A DNA stretch of 64,000 bases from Maribacter sp. (GTDB lineage Bacteria; Bacteroidota; Bacteroidia; Flavobacteriales; Flavobacteriaceae). The stretch covers positions 62,378 to 126,377 of the forward strand of contig PDPR01000013.1 of assembly GCA_002749285.1 (NCBI GenBank). Reading direction: 5' to 3'. Under the pieces are notes generated by a model. The model was not told the DNA's origin and did no database searches. It was given only the letters and a program-made list of their open reading frames with translations. The position numbers and the translations under genes are program-made. Below, in pieces: positions 44,068 to 53,633 of this stretch (the first letter of the stretch is position 1; each line of letters begins with the position of its first letter).

Positions 44068-46440
44068 TTATTCGATAACCTTCCCTGTATCTACACTGGA
44101 AGCACCACCCTTATGAGTTGTAGTTTTGGCGGCCATATCTTTTCCTGATTCCGACAAAACCGTTCCATCAACTGTCTTTTCATTGTTATCGGTTATCGTG
44201 ATAGTCACTATTGCACCTTCATTTTTTGCCATCCCGATCCCAATTTCCTTTTGGGTTTCCCGGACTATCAATTCGGCACTTGCCTTTTGCCCATTATAGG
44301 CCGTTAAAGTATCTGTTGACAATGCAATACTCGGTGCGATCACCAAGGCAACGACCGACATTAATTTTAATAATATATTCAATGAAGGGCCTGATGTGTC
44401 CTTAAACGGATCACCAACGGTATCACCTACCACTGCTGCCTTATGGGCATCTGTACCCTTTCTTCCATCCGATTCTATCATTTTTTTGGCATTATCCCAG
44501 GCACCACCGGCATTTGATTGGAAAATCGCCATTAGCACACCACAGGTTGTTACCCCTGCAAGTAGTCCTCCCAACATTTCCGCCCCTCCAATAAAACCAA
44601 CAGTAACTGGAACGACGATTGCCAATAAACCTGGCAATACCATTTCCTTAATCGATGCTTGCGTAGAGATAGCCACACATTTATCATATTCGGCCAATCC
44701 ATCCGCTTCATCAAAAATCGCCCTTTGTTCAGGAGTTGCCTTTGTCATATCGGAATCGACAGCCCTCATTACTGCCAATGCGGCTTTCAATTGCGGGATA
44801 TCCCTAAATTGACGCCTAACCTCCTCGATCATGGCCATAGCGGCGCGTCCAACGGCATTCATCGATAAGGCCGAAAACACAAATGGCAGCATACCCCCTA
44901 CCAGAAGTCCGGCCATTATGGTTGGTTTGGAAACATCTATAGAATCAACTTTCGCGACTTTCATAAAAGCAGCAAACAAAGCCAAGGCAGTCAATGCCGC
45001 TGAGGCTATTGCAAAACCTTTTCCAATGGCCGCGGTTGTATTACCCACGGCATCCAACTTATCTGTACGCTCCCGAACCTCACTTGGCAATTCTGCCATT
45101 TCAGCAATACCCCCGGCATTATCAGAAATCGGCCCGTAAGCATCAACTGCCAATTGGATTCCTGTATTTGCCAACATTCCTACAGCGGCAATGGCTATAC
45201 CATATAGGCCGGCAAAATGATGTGATACCAAAATAGCGGCAGCGATCAATAATATAGGAACCATGGTTGACATCATACCAACCCCTAATCCGGCAATAAT
45301 ATTAGTTGCCGCCCCAGTCTCTGATTGACGAACAATGGAAGATACTGGCTTTGTTCCTGTCCCTGTATAATATTCCGTGATTTTACCAACACCCAACCCG
45401 GCGACCAAACCTGCCAAGGTTGCCCAAAAAATCCCCATAGCACCATGGGGAAGACCATCAACCGATTCGGGAATCATTGTCGTGATTATAAAATAAGATG
45501 CGACAACCATTAAGCCTGCAGAACCGAATTCACCGATATTAAGTGCGGTCTGTGGGTTTCCACCATCCTTGACCTTTACAAAAAACGTTCCGATGATAGA
45601 CATTATTATACCGACCGCAGCTAAGACCAAAGGCAGATAAACAGCACCCAAACCAGCAAAATCCGGAGTGATGATAAAAGCCCCCAACACCATAGTACCA
45701 ATTATAGAGCCCACATAGGACTCGAACAAATCAGCTCCCATACCTGCAACGTCCCCAACATTATCACCGACATTATCGGCAATAGTAGCGGGGTTCAATG
45801 GGTGGTCTTCAGGGATTCCTGCCTCAACCTTACCCACCAGGTCGGCACCAACATCGGCTGCTTTGGTATAGATACCACCGCCAACTCTGGCAAACAAGGC
45901 TATTGATGATGCCCCCAATGAAAATCCTGACAGCACATTCAATACCAATGTCAGGTTATCGGCACCTGGCCAAATATCCTGATAAATCGCAAAAAGCCCA
46001 CTAAGTCCCAACACCCCAAGTCCGACAACGCCAAGTCCCATTACGGCACCACCGGCAAAAGCAACCTCAAGGGCCTTGCCCAATGAATTCCTAGCTGCCT
46101 GTGTCGTTCTTACATTTGCTTTTGTGGCCACTTTCATTCCGACAAATCCAGCCAAGGCAGAACAGATAGCCCCGACGATAAAGGAAACGGCAACCATACC
46201 GTGGGACCCATCCTCGTTACTTCCTTTAAGGTAGAGAAGAATCGCTACTGCGATTACGAAAATTGCCAATATTTTATACTCTGCTTTTAGAAACGACATT
46301 GCCCCATCGGCAATATTCTTGGCGATTCTTGCCATTTTTGCATCACCAACCTCTTGTTTGGTGACCCACATATTCTTAATCAACACAAATATCAGGGCCA
46401 GAACACCAAAGGCTGGTAAGAATTTTACGATTAAATCCAT
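44068..46440 (-). CDS. hppA: Membrane-bound ion-pumping pyrophosphatase
   Basis: This 790-residue integral membrane enzyme hydrolyses pyrophosphate and pumps H+ and/or Na+. The substrate-binding signature [20 protein letters not shown] and the repeats [11 protein letters not shown] are present. The segment [13 protein letters not shown] has Ala at the position that is Lys in potassium-independent forms, so it should be potassium-dependent. Whether it pumps Na+, H+ or both needs other residues or tests. It has about 15-16 helices and a polar C-terminal tail of about 30 residues. A 7-of-8 -7 box match lies at 46472-46479. Confidence 0.95.
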   Translation of the reverse strand: MDLIVKFLPAFGVLALIFVLIKNMWVTKQEVGDAKMARIAKNIADGAMSFLKAEYKILAIFVIAVAILLYLKGSNEDGSHGMVAVSFIVGAICSALAGFVGMKVATKANVRTTQAARNSLGKALEVAFAGGAVMGLGVVGLGVLGLSGLFAIYQDIWPGADNLTLVLNVLSGFSLGASSIALFARVGGGIYTKAADVGADLVGKVEAGIPEDHPLNPATIADNVGDNVGDVAGMGADLFESYVGSIIGTMVLGAFIITPDFAGLGAVYLPLVLAAVGIIMSIIGTFFVKVKDGGNPQTALNIGEFGSAGLMVVASYFIITTMIPESVDGLPHGAMGIFWATLAGLVAGLGVGKITEYYTGTGTKPVSSIVRQSETGAATNIIAGLGVGMMSTMVPILLIAAAILVSHHFAGLYGIAIAAVGMLANTGIQLAVDAYGPISDNAGGIAEMAELPSEVRERTDKLDAVGNTTAAIGKGFAIASAALTALALFAAFMKVAKVDSIDVSKPTIMAGLLVGGMLPFVFSALSMNAVGRAAMAMIEEVRRQFRDIPQLKAALAVMRAVDSDMTKATPEQRAIFDEADGLAEYDKCVAISTQASIKEMVLPGLLAIVVPVTVGFIGGAEMLGGLLAGVTTCGVLMAIFQSNAGGAWDNAKKMIESDGRKGTDAHKAAVVGDTVGDPFKDTSGPSLNILLKLMSVVALVIAPSIALSTDTLTAYNGQKASAELIVRETQKEIGIGMAKNEGAIVTITITDNNEKTVDGTVLSESGKDMAAKTTTHKGGASSVDTGKVIE

Positions 46441-46495
46441 TTTTAGTTGTTTAAATTTTTTTTAACATTTGCTAAAGTAGTAAAATCAAATAGAT

Positions 46496-46534
46496 AAAAA
46501 AAGTGGTTTTCGATATTGAAAAACCACTTTTTTT
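46496..46534. terminator. Hairpin terminator between ppa and hppA
   Basis: A stem AAAGTGGTTTT/AAAACCACTTT with an A run before and a T run after can end ppa transcription before hppA on the minus strand. Confidence 0.75.
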
Positions 46535-46712
46535 ATCCTTATATCAAGATTTACGGACGTACCCCCATAACGGATGTTCAAAACAAGTAAGTAACTGAAA
46601 AACAGTGATTTAAAAGTTTTTTTTGAGATGAATTCCAAAACTGGGATATATCTAATTGACGATCAGTGGTATAAACACTAGATCTATCCATTACAGGGAT
46701 AGGTGCCAAGAT

Positions 46713-47240
46713 TCAAATAGTGAACGTACGTTTTTTCTTATGGTCACTGTTCTCATAACGTTCCACGCACTCATTGTATATTCGAATTGCTTCTTTGGAA
46801 TCGCCCCATCCACCTACATCAACTTTTTTCTCCTCTAAATCCTTATATACTTGAAAGAAGTGTTCTATTTCTTTCAGTCTATGCGGATTTACATCCATAA
46901 TATCATTTCTCTTACTCCATATTGGATCCGAAATAGGCACACAGATGATTTTCTCATCCGGCCCTTTTTCATCGGTCATATGAAAAACCCCGATAGGTTT
47001 TACCTCTACCACCACCATTGGGAATGTAGGTTCCGTACATAAGACCAAAACATCCAGGGGATCCTTATCCAAGGCCAAAGTCTCGGGAATAAATCCGTAA
47101 TCTCCAGGGTACATCATCGATGAGAACAATGTACGGTCAAACCGGATTTTATGTAAGGTAAAATCGTATTCGTACTTATTCCTACTTCCTTTGGGAATCT
47201 CAACAAGCACATCAAAGGTGACACTTGACTTTTTACTCAT
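46713..47240 (-). CDS. ppa: Soluble inorganic pyrophosphatase
   Basis: The 175-residue family I pyrophosphatase has the metal-binding signature DKDPLDV (about 57-63) and YPGDYGFIPET. It hydrolyses cytosolic pyrophosphate without energy storage. It lies next to the membrane pyrophosphatase gene, but a hairpin at 46496-46534 separates them. An exact -7 box lies at 47260-47267. Confidence 0.95.
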   Translation of the reverse strand: MSKKSSVTFDVLVEIPKGSRNKYEYDFTLHKIRFDRTLFSSMMYPGDYGFIPETLALDKDPLDVLVLCTEPTFPMVVVEVKPIGVFHMTDEKGPDEKIICVPISDPIWSKRNDIMDVNPHRLKEIEHFFQVYKDLEEKKVDVGGWGDSKEAIRIYNECVERYENSDHKKKRTFTI

Positions 47241-47259
47241 AATTATTTTTTTTCTGCCA

Positions 47260-47267
47260 CAAAGGTA
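47260..47267 (-). promoter_or_regulatory. -7 promoter box for ppa
   Basis: The minus strand reads TACCTTTG followed by TGGC, an exact TAnnTTTG match, 19 nt upstream of the ppa ATG. Confidence 0.55.
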
Positions 47268-47316
47268 TTGGAAAAGATTGGATTGGCTTTTCTACATTGC
47301 CGAAAATACCTTAAAA

Positions 47317-49812
47317 TCAAAAATGGAATCCGAATTCCCCAGTTACGCTAAAACGTCTTGCATCCGGGTTATCCAAGTAATTGCCCCGAAAATTAAAATC
47401 TACCCTGAAGAATTTCAGGATATTACCCACTCCCAGAGAGTATTCCCAATATATTTTATCATTAGGGGCTTGTAACGGTATATTCGTTGGGGCACTTAAG
47501 GCCATATTCCCTGGGGACAATTCCCCCCAAACCCCTCTTAGGCCGATAAACTCCCTCAAATTCCATTTTCGGACCAAAGGAATCCTTGAAAACAGACGGC
47601 CATTGAAATTATGCTCTAGATTCACCGAGGCATAGGTGTCCGTGACAAATTCGTAAAAATCGAGATTGGGGAAGGTATTATATATAACGAATAAAGTCTG
47701 GTTACCGGGTACCACGTTCAAAAGACTCAAAGGCACCTCTCCAAAAGTCTTACCTACCTCCACCGTGCTCATAAGTCGGCCAACCCCCCCTAACTGCCAT
47801 GGCTGACTATATGAAAACTGCAATTTGCTATAATTGAAATCACTTTCAAGAAACCCTTCAAAACCTCTGGTATAATTCAACAGCAAGGTACTATAGGTAT
47901 CATTGATATCCCTTCGTTCAACCCCGTGGCCAATGGTTCTTTTACCTGGGGTGTAAATAACCATGGCATTCACATCAAATTGTCTCACTTTGGACGATAC
48001 ACCCGAAAGTGATTCTGGATCTACATAATCCAGGTTAAACACATCTGGCAAAGCCGAACTCAAGGTTCTTAATGAGCTCCCGACCCGTACCCTGAAATTC
48101 GTTATTGGTTCTATCTCCAGATTAAAGGTACTTAGGTTAATATTGGTCAGCCTATCATTAGACCCTACCGTAAGGATTGAGGAAGATGCCACACTCCTGC
48201 CAAGCACGTCATTGGTAGACGTAAGGCTAAGACCCAATTGCTCTACATCGCGCCGATTACCCCCCGATATGATCAAACGGCTTTTTTTATCGAGTAGCCA
48301 TTTGGCAGAAAACCCATGTTTTACCTTTTTATCCATAAGACCATAGGCCATATACCCTTCCAACCGCCATGGATCGTTCTGGCCAAAATATGTTCTTGCC
48401 CCGCCCCGAAGTCGAACACCCTCTGCATCGTTATAACCGAACATACTATAGACATTACCGATGTCGACATTCCATTTGTCAATTTCGACATAACCAGAAG
48501 CCAAAATGCTGACGATATTATAAAACGACTTAAACTTGGGGACGGTCTTTAATGTATCCAACAATTGGTAGACCCCCTTTTCATCTTTGTTCAATGCCTC
48601 AAGCCGGTTGTTACGCCAAAAAACACTATCCCTATTTAAGACCAAGGGATTATACTCATTACCCTTCGTCTTATAGAACTCCCTAGGCTTTGCCCTATCG
48701 AATTCATAATCATCGTAAACAGTGGTACGCTTACCGTATACCCCTTTGGACCCCTCCTTTTTCCTTAAACTGAAATCGGTCAACATATAGTCCCTTTTCA
48801 ATAGGAAAACGGAATCGTTGACAACCTGAAAGTCCTGTTCAATATAAATTTCATTTATCCAATTGATATTCGCACTCTTAGCCGCCTCAAGGTTTATATT
48901 CTTGATGGCATAAGTGGAATCATTCACCCAAAAATCACCCTTAAAGGTCAGTTCATTCCCACGCCGGGGATAATATACGATGTTGTAACACCATCTATTA
49001 TCTATAAAAGCGCTGTCCCGTAGAATGTAATTATAAGTATCTATACCCGTTTTTGAAAGTGGGCTGGTAAAACTCTTATCGAAGAATTTGAGGTAGTTGT
49101 CATAAACGTCATAGTCTTGGTAAAGATCTTCAACAAATGCTATTATGGCTTGATTGTTCTCAAAACCCGAATTCTTATTCCCAAGCATATCCTCTTTCTC
49201 AACGTTAATGGCATTGTCACCATATACTTTTGAAAACGTCTCATTTAGGAAAATAGGGAGATACGTTTTTCCCGTTATTCGCGAGGTATCCAGATCTTGA
49301 AAGACAAACTCCATCCCCTTGAAGATCTTTTTCTTCATTAAAGCACTATCAATCGTATTCAAATCAAACTCGACCTTTTCATATTTATCATATTGGTATT
49401 GTTCGAATTGACGTAGGCCATTTATCCTCTTTTTAGCCCAGATTCTTCTTAGGATATCAATTGCCGGATTATTCTTTTTCGATTGCTTGCCCCCAAAAAC
49501 AAACACTTCGTTCAGCTGTTCGCTAGATTCCGACAACTCAATGCTCATATTGTAATTTACCTTGGAGGGCAACACCACTTCCTTGGCCTCGAAACCCATA
49601 AAGGAAACGACCAAGGTATTGTATGTAATATCGGATTCTATATAAAAATTACCATTATCGTCGGTAATCGTACCTTCTGTGGAGTTTTTTAAAATGACAT
49701 TGGCAAAGGGGATAGGCTCGCCCATTTCATCGACCACTTTGCCTCCGGCCTTTGTCTGGGCCATGGCCACCAAAGTAAATAACATAAAAAAAGGCAGAAG
49801 ACATTTATTCAT
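47317..49812 (-). CDS. DUF5686 / carboxypeptidase-regulatory-like outer-membrane protein
   Basis: The 831-residue protein has a signal peptide (MNKCLLPFFMLFTLVAMAQ) and a carboxypeptidase-regulatory-like beta-sandwich (about 22-110, GGKVVDEMGEPIPFANVILK), as at the start of SusC-like proteins. A long DUF5686 region predicted to form an outer-membrane barrel follows, ending in Phe-Gly-Phe-His-Phe. There is no plug domain, so it is not a classic TonB-dependent receptor. Function is unknown. Confidence 0.85.
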   Translation of the reverse strand: MNKCLLPFFMLFTLVAMAQTKAGGKVVDEMGEPIPFANVILKNSTEGTITDDNGNFYIESDITYNTLVVSFMGFEAKEVVLPSKVNYNMSIELSESSEQLNEVFVFGGKQSKKNNPAIDILRRIWAKKRINGLRQFEQYQYDKYEKVEFDLNTIDSALMKKKIFKGMEFVFQDLDTSRITGKTYLPIFLNETFSKVYGDNAINVEKEDMLGNKNSGFENNQAIIAFVEDLYQDYDVYDNYLKFFDKSFTSPLSKTGIDTYNYILRDSAFIDNRWCYNIVYYPRRGNELTFKGDFWVNDSTYAIKNINLEAAKSANINWINEIYIEQDFQVVNDSVFLLKRDYMLTDFSLRKKEGSKGVYGKRTTVYDDYEFDRAKPREFYKTKGNEYNPLVLNRDSVFWRNNRLEALNKDEKGVYQLLDTLKTVPKFKSFYNIVSILASGYVEIDKWNVDIGNVYSMFGYNDAEGVRLRGGARTYFGQNDPWRLEGYMAYGLMDKKVKHGFSAKWLLDKKSRLIISGGNRRDVEQLGLSLTSTNDVLGRSVASSSILTVGSNDRLTNINLSTFNLEIEPITNFRVRVGSSLRTLSSALPDVFNLDYVDPESLSGVSSKVRQFDVNAMVIYTPGKRTIGHGVERRDINDTYSTLLLNYTRGFEGFLESDFNYSKLQFSYSQPWQLGGVGRLMSTVEVGKTFGEVPLSLLNVVPGNQTLFVIYNTFPNLDFYEFVTDTYASVNLEHNFNGRLFSRIPLVRKWNLREFIGLRGVWGELSPGNMALSAPTNIPLQAPNDKIYWEYSLGVGNILKFFRVDFNFRGNYLDNPDARRFSVTGEFGFHF

Positions 49813-49909
49813 TTACAATGGTATTCAAAAACAACTTTACAATACATAAAGCAAGATCGGGAAAACCCCGCCAACAATTGGTCAGGGGAAGCTGAACTTG
49901 CTTATGGTT

Positions 49910-50893
49910 TTATACCTTTTTATATAGCACTTTTTTAACCGCATTGATAACATCCTCATGATTTGGCAACCATTCATCCAATAGGACAGGTGAATATGGC
50001 GCTGGGGTGTCAGCTGTATTTATTTTTTGGATAGGGGCATCCAAATAATCGAATGCATTATTCTGTACATGGAAAGCAATTTCAGTAGCAACGTTACCAA
50101 AAGGCCAAGCCTCCTCTAGAACGACCAAACGATTCGTTTTTTTCACTGAATTCAGAATCGCGTCATAATCCAACGGCTTAACCGTACGCAAATCGATAAC
50201 CTCGCAATCGATACCTTCTTTCGCCAGTTCATCGGCAGCTTTGTACGCTTCCTTGATAATCTTACCAAAGGAAACTATGGTCACATCAGAACCTTCCCTC
50301 TTAATATCGGCAACCCCTAAAGGAATCGTATATTCCCTTTCAGGCACTTCACCCTTATCCCCATACATCTGCTCGGACTCCATAAAAATAACAGGGTCGT
50401 TATCACGTATTGAGGATTTAAGCAACCCCTTTGCGTCTGCGGGATTGGATGGTACCACCACTTTTAAACCAGGGCAATTGGCATACCAACTTTCAAATGC
50501 CTGGGAATGTGTCGCGGCCAACTGACCTGCAGAAGCTGTAGGTCCTCGGAAAACAATAGGGCAACTGAACTGCCCTCCTGACATTTGCCTGATTTTGGCG
50601 GCATTGTTTATTATCTGATCGATACCGACCAACGAAAAGTTAAAGGTCATGAATTCGATAATAGGCCTATTCCCTGTCAATGTAGAACCTACACCAACAC
50701 CTGCAAAGCCCAATTCGGAAATCGGCGTATCGATTACACGCTCAGGGCCAAATTCGTCCAACATCCCTTTTGAAGCTTTATAAGCGCCATTGTATTCCGC
50801 TACTTCCTCCCCCATTAGATAAATGGATTCATCTCTTCTCATTTCCTCTGACATGGCCTCCGCTATGGCTTGCCTAAACTGTAATGTCTTCAT
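49910..50893 (-). CDS. pdhB: Pyruvate dehydrogenase E1 component, beta subunit
   Basis: The 327-residue protein is the beta subunit of a 2-oxo acid dehydrogenase E1, with MSEEMRRDESIYLMGEEVAEYNGAYKASKGM split over the start region and the C-terminal domain EGIDCEVIDLRTVKPLD. The thiamine diphosphate site is formed with the alpha subunit, which is not in the window. Assignment to pyruvate rather than branched-chain acids is from similarity to flavobacterial PdhB. It is divergent from etfB. Confidence 0.92.
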   Translation of the reverse strand: MKTLQFRQAIAEAMSEEMRRDESIYLMGEEVAEYNGAYKASKGMLDEFGPERVIDTPISELGFAGVGVGSTLTGNRPIIEFMTFNFSLVGIDQIINNAAKIRQMSGGQFSCPIVFRGPTASAGQLAATHSQAFESWYANCPGLKVVVPSNPADAKGLLKSSIRDNDPVIFMESEQMYGDKGEVPEREYTIPLGVADIKREGSDVTIVSFGKIIKEAYKAADELAKEGIDCEVIDLRTVKPLDYDAILNSVKKTNRLVVLEEAWPFGNVATEIAFHVQNNAFDYLDAPIQKINTADTPAPYSPVLLDEWLPNHEDVINAVKKVLYKKV

Positions 50894-50998
50894 TTGAACT
50901 TGTATTAATGGTTATCCATCATGGACAAAAACGAAAGCAAAAATAGGAAATTATACGTTCATTTCCGGATTCATGTAATTAAAAAAACAACAATTTTT

Positions 50999-51016
50999 TA
51001 CTATGCATGCATAGTA
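50999..51016. promoter_or_regulatory. Perfect 18-bp palindrome between pdhB and etfB
   Basis: The sequence TACTATGCATGCATAGTA is fully self-complementary and lies in the divergent intergenic region, about 20 nt upstream of the -7 box of etfB (51035-51042). A dimeric repressor bound here would cover the -33 region. The regulator is not identifiable from the window. Confidence 0.55.
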
Positions 51017-51034
51017 TTTTTAAAAAAGATTACC

Positions 51035-51042
51035 TAACTTAG
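51035..51042 (+). promoter_or_regulatory. -7 promoter box for etfB-etfA
   Basis: The plus strand reads TAACTTAG, a 7-of-8 match to TAnnTTTG, 36 nt before the etfB ATG. Confidence 0.45.
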
Positions 51043-51077
51043 CTCAATTGTTTTATATACCTGAAAATATTACGTTT

Positions 51078-51824
51078 ATGAAGATATTAGTTTGTATAAG
51101 TAACGTACCCGATACTACATCGAAGATTAATTTCACTGATGGTGATACCAAATTTGACACTAACGGCGTACAATTTGTGATAAATCCGAATGATGAGTTC
51201 GGACTCACCCGTGCCATGTGGCTGAAAGAAAAACAAGGCGCAACCGTACACGTAGCATCTGTAGGCGGTTCAAATACGGAACCCACAATACGAAAGGCTT
51301 TGGCCATTGGCGCCGATGAGGCCATTCGTGTGGACGCAGAACCTAAAGATGGTTTTTTTGTTGCCCAACAATTGGCGGAAGTAGCAAAAAATGGTGCTTA
51401 TGACCTGATTATTGCCGGAAGGGAATCCATTGACTATAATGGTGGAATGGTCCCTGGCATGCTAGCGACCCTTTTGGACATCAATTTCGTGAATACCTGC
51501 ATAAGTATAGAGGTTGACGGGAACAATGTCAAGGCAATGCGGGAAATCGATGGTGGAAAAGAAAAGATAGAGACCACCTTACCATTGGTTATCGGAGGGC
51601 AGAAAGGCCTGGTAGAGGAAAGCGACTTGCGCATACCGAACATGAGAGGCATAATGATGGCCAGGAAAAAGACATTGAATGTCGTCTCCCCCATTGATGC
51701 CACTGTTGCTACTACCGATATAAAATTCGAACGACCAGCCCCTAAAGGATCTGTGAAATTGGTTGATGCCGATAACGTAGGGGAATTGGTAGATCTTTTG
51801 CATAACGAGGCCAAAGTAATCTAA
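51078..51824 (+). CDS. etfB: Electron transfer flavoprotein, beta subunit
   Basis: EtfB pairs with EtfA to carry electrons from acyl-CoA and other dehydrogenases to the quinone pool. The 248-residue protein starts MKILVCISNVPDTTSKI at ATG 51078, which is preferred to the frame start at 51048. The signature GGMVPGMLATLL and the AMP-binding segment VGGSNTEPTIRKALAIGADEA are present. It is followed by etfA after 94 bp. Confidence 0.95.
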   Translation: MKILVCISNVPDTTSKINFTDGDTKFDTNGVQFVINPNDEFGLTRAMWLKEKQGATVHVASVGGSNTEPTIRKALAIGADEAIRVDAEPKDGFFVAQQLAEVAKNGAYDLIIAGRESIDYNGGMVPGMLATLLDINFVNTCISIEVDGNNVKAMREIDGGKEKIETTLPLVIGGQKGLVEESDLRIPNMRGIMMARKKTLNVVSPIDATVATTDIKFERPAPKGSVKLVDADNVGELVDLLHNEAKVI

Positions 51825-51918
51825 ACCTTGCCACCGATTGTTTTGAAAAAGTTTCAACACTCTTAATCCAACAATATGTTCCTGCCCTATATCAGGACAA
51901 TAAACCAAAGAAAACCAT

Positions 51919-52887
51919 ATGTCAGTCTTAGTATATACAGAATCAGAAAACGGCAAATTCAAGAAAAATGCTTTTGAAGTTGCCTCCTATGCCAGCGCAG
52001 TGGCCCAACAATTGGGTACCACGGCAACGGCCGTTTCCATCAATGCCGATGAGAATGAAAGCCTTGCCAATTACGGCATTACCAAAGTATTGAATGTCTC
52101 AAATGACAAATTAGACACCTTCAATGCCAAGGCATACGGCAATACCATAGCGGAAGCCGCCAAAAAAGAAGAATCCAAGGTAATTGTGGTCAGCTCAAGT
52201 TCCGACACGAAATTCCTTGCCCCTATATTGGCCACCAAATTAGAGGCCGGTATGGTTTCCAATGTGGTAGCGACACCAGAGAGCACAAGTCCTTTCATAG
52301 TAAAGCGCACTGTTTATAGCAATAAAGGTTTCGCCCATACACAGATCAATACCGAGATCAAATTGGTAGCGGTCTCAAACAATTCATTTGGTTTGGTCGA
52401 GAACACTACCTCAGCCACGGTTGAGGAATTTTCCCCAAACCTAAACGACTCTGACTTCTCAACAAAATCCACAGATATCGACAAGGTCGTTGGCAAAGCA
52501 ACCATAGCAGATGCCGATATCGTTGTTTCTGGTGGCCGAGGTCTTAAAGGCCCTGAGAACTGGGGCCTAATAGAGGAATTGGCCGACACTCTTGGTGCTG
52601 CCATGGCCTGCTCCAAACCTGTATCGGATATGGGATGGAGACCGCATAGCGAACACGTAGGGCAAACAGGCAAACCCGTAGCAAGCAATCTTTACATTGC
52701 CATAGGTATTTCGGGAGCCATTCAGCATTTGGCCGGTGTAAGTGCCTCAAAAACAAAAGTAGTCATCAATACCGACCCAGAAGCCCCGTTTTTTAAAGCG
52801 GCCGATTACGGAATTGTAGGCGATGCTTTTGAAGTAGTACCTAAGCTCATCGAAAAATTAAAGGAATTTAAAGCCCAAAACGCTTAA
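51919..52887 (+). CDS. etfA: Electron transfer flavoprotein, alpha subunit
   Basis: The 322-residue protein has an N-terminal domain shared with EtfB and the C-terminal FAD-binding domain with SGGRGLKGPENW (about 202-213) and VGQTGKPVASNLYIAIGISGAIQH split across the FAD site. It is the partner of EtfB. A strong terminator follows at 52918-52966. Confidence 0.95.
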   Translation: MSVLVYTESENGKFKKNAFEVASYASAVAQQLGTTATAVSINADENESLANYGITKVLNVSNDKLDTFNAKAYGNTIAEAAKKEESKVIVVSSSSDTKFLAPILATKLEAGMVSNVVATPESTSPFIVKRTVYSNKGFAHTQINTEIKLVAVSNNSFGLVENTTSATVEEFSPNLNDSDFSTKSTDIDKVVGKATIADADIVVSGGRGLKGPENWGLIEELADTLGAAMACSKPVSDMGWRPHSEHVGQTGKPVASNLYIAIGISGAIQHLAGVSASKTKVVINTDPEAPFFKAADYGIVGDAFEVVPKLIEKLKEFKAQNA

Positions 52888-52917
52888 TTTTTGTTAATTT
52901 GCGCCTCTAAGTCTAAG

Positions 52918-52966
52918 GGGCTGTTCAATTAATCGGCCATGCCTTTTCATTTGAACAGCCCTTTTT
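52918..52966 (+). terminator. Terminator after etfA
   Basis: The stem GGGCTGTTCAA / TTGAACAGCCC has an internal 22-nt loop and is followed by five T residues. Confidence 0.85.
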
Positions 52967-52983
52967 GATTTATTACAGCGCCT

Positions 52984-53613
52984 ATGAGTTTAGTACGATT
53001 GAAAATCAAAGGGATTTCCTATAGCCAAACCCAAAATGGTGCCTATGCCCTTATATTGAACGAAGTGGACGGTGACCGCAAACTTCCCATTGTCATTGGT
53101 GCATTTGAGGCACAATCGATTGCCATTGCACTTGAAAAGGAAATTAAACCACCGAGACCATTGACACATGATCTTTTCAAGGGTTTTGCAGATCGTTTCG
53201 ATATTGTGATAAAGCAGGTCATCATCCATAAATTGGTAGACGGGGTATTCTACTCAAGCATTATTTGCGAAAGGGGTCAGGTCGAGGAAATAATCGATGC
53301 GAGGACCAGCGATGCAATCGCCTTGGCCCTCCGTTTCAATGCCCCAATATTTACTTACAGGACTATTCTTGACAAAGCTGGCATATTCTTGAAATTCACC
53401 TCCGATGAAAATGAAAAAGATGGAAATGACGATAGTATCATGGTCGATGAAATATTACAGGAAGGGGAAACCGTAGAGATTGACCAAGGGACAAACGACA
53501 CCTTCACCGAATTGACGATCGACGAACTGAACAAAGAACTCGAAAAAGCCGTAGCCAACGAAAACTATGAAAAAGCGGCAAAATTAAGGGATGAGATTTC
53601 CAAGCGCAACTAA
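52984..53613 (+). CDS. Bifunctional nuclease family protein with C-terminal UVR motif
   Basis: The 209-residue protein has a BFN (DUF151) domain (about 1-135, with LPIVIGAFEAQSIA and ARTSDAIALALRFNAPIF) and a C-terminal UvrB/UvrC-type motif (about 175-205, LEKAVANENYEKAAKLRDEI). BFN proteins have been reported to have RNase and DNase activity, but roles in bacteria are unclear. It lies 20 bp before the nucleoside transporter gene, suggesting a nucleotide salvage link. Confidence 0.88.
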   Translation: MSLVRLKIKGISYSQTQNGAYALILNEVDGDRKLPIVIGAFEAQSIAIALEKEIKPPRPLTHDLFKGFADRFDIVIKQVIIHKLVDGVFYSSIICERGQVEEIIDARTSDAIALALRFNAPIFTYRTILDKAGIFLKFTSDENEKDGNDDSIMVDEILQEGETVEIDQGTNDTFTELTIDELNKELEKAVANENYEKAAKLRDEISKRN

Positions 53614-53633
53614 ACCAAAAATGCATTCTGTCT

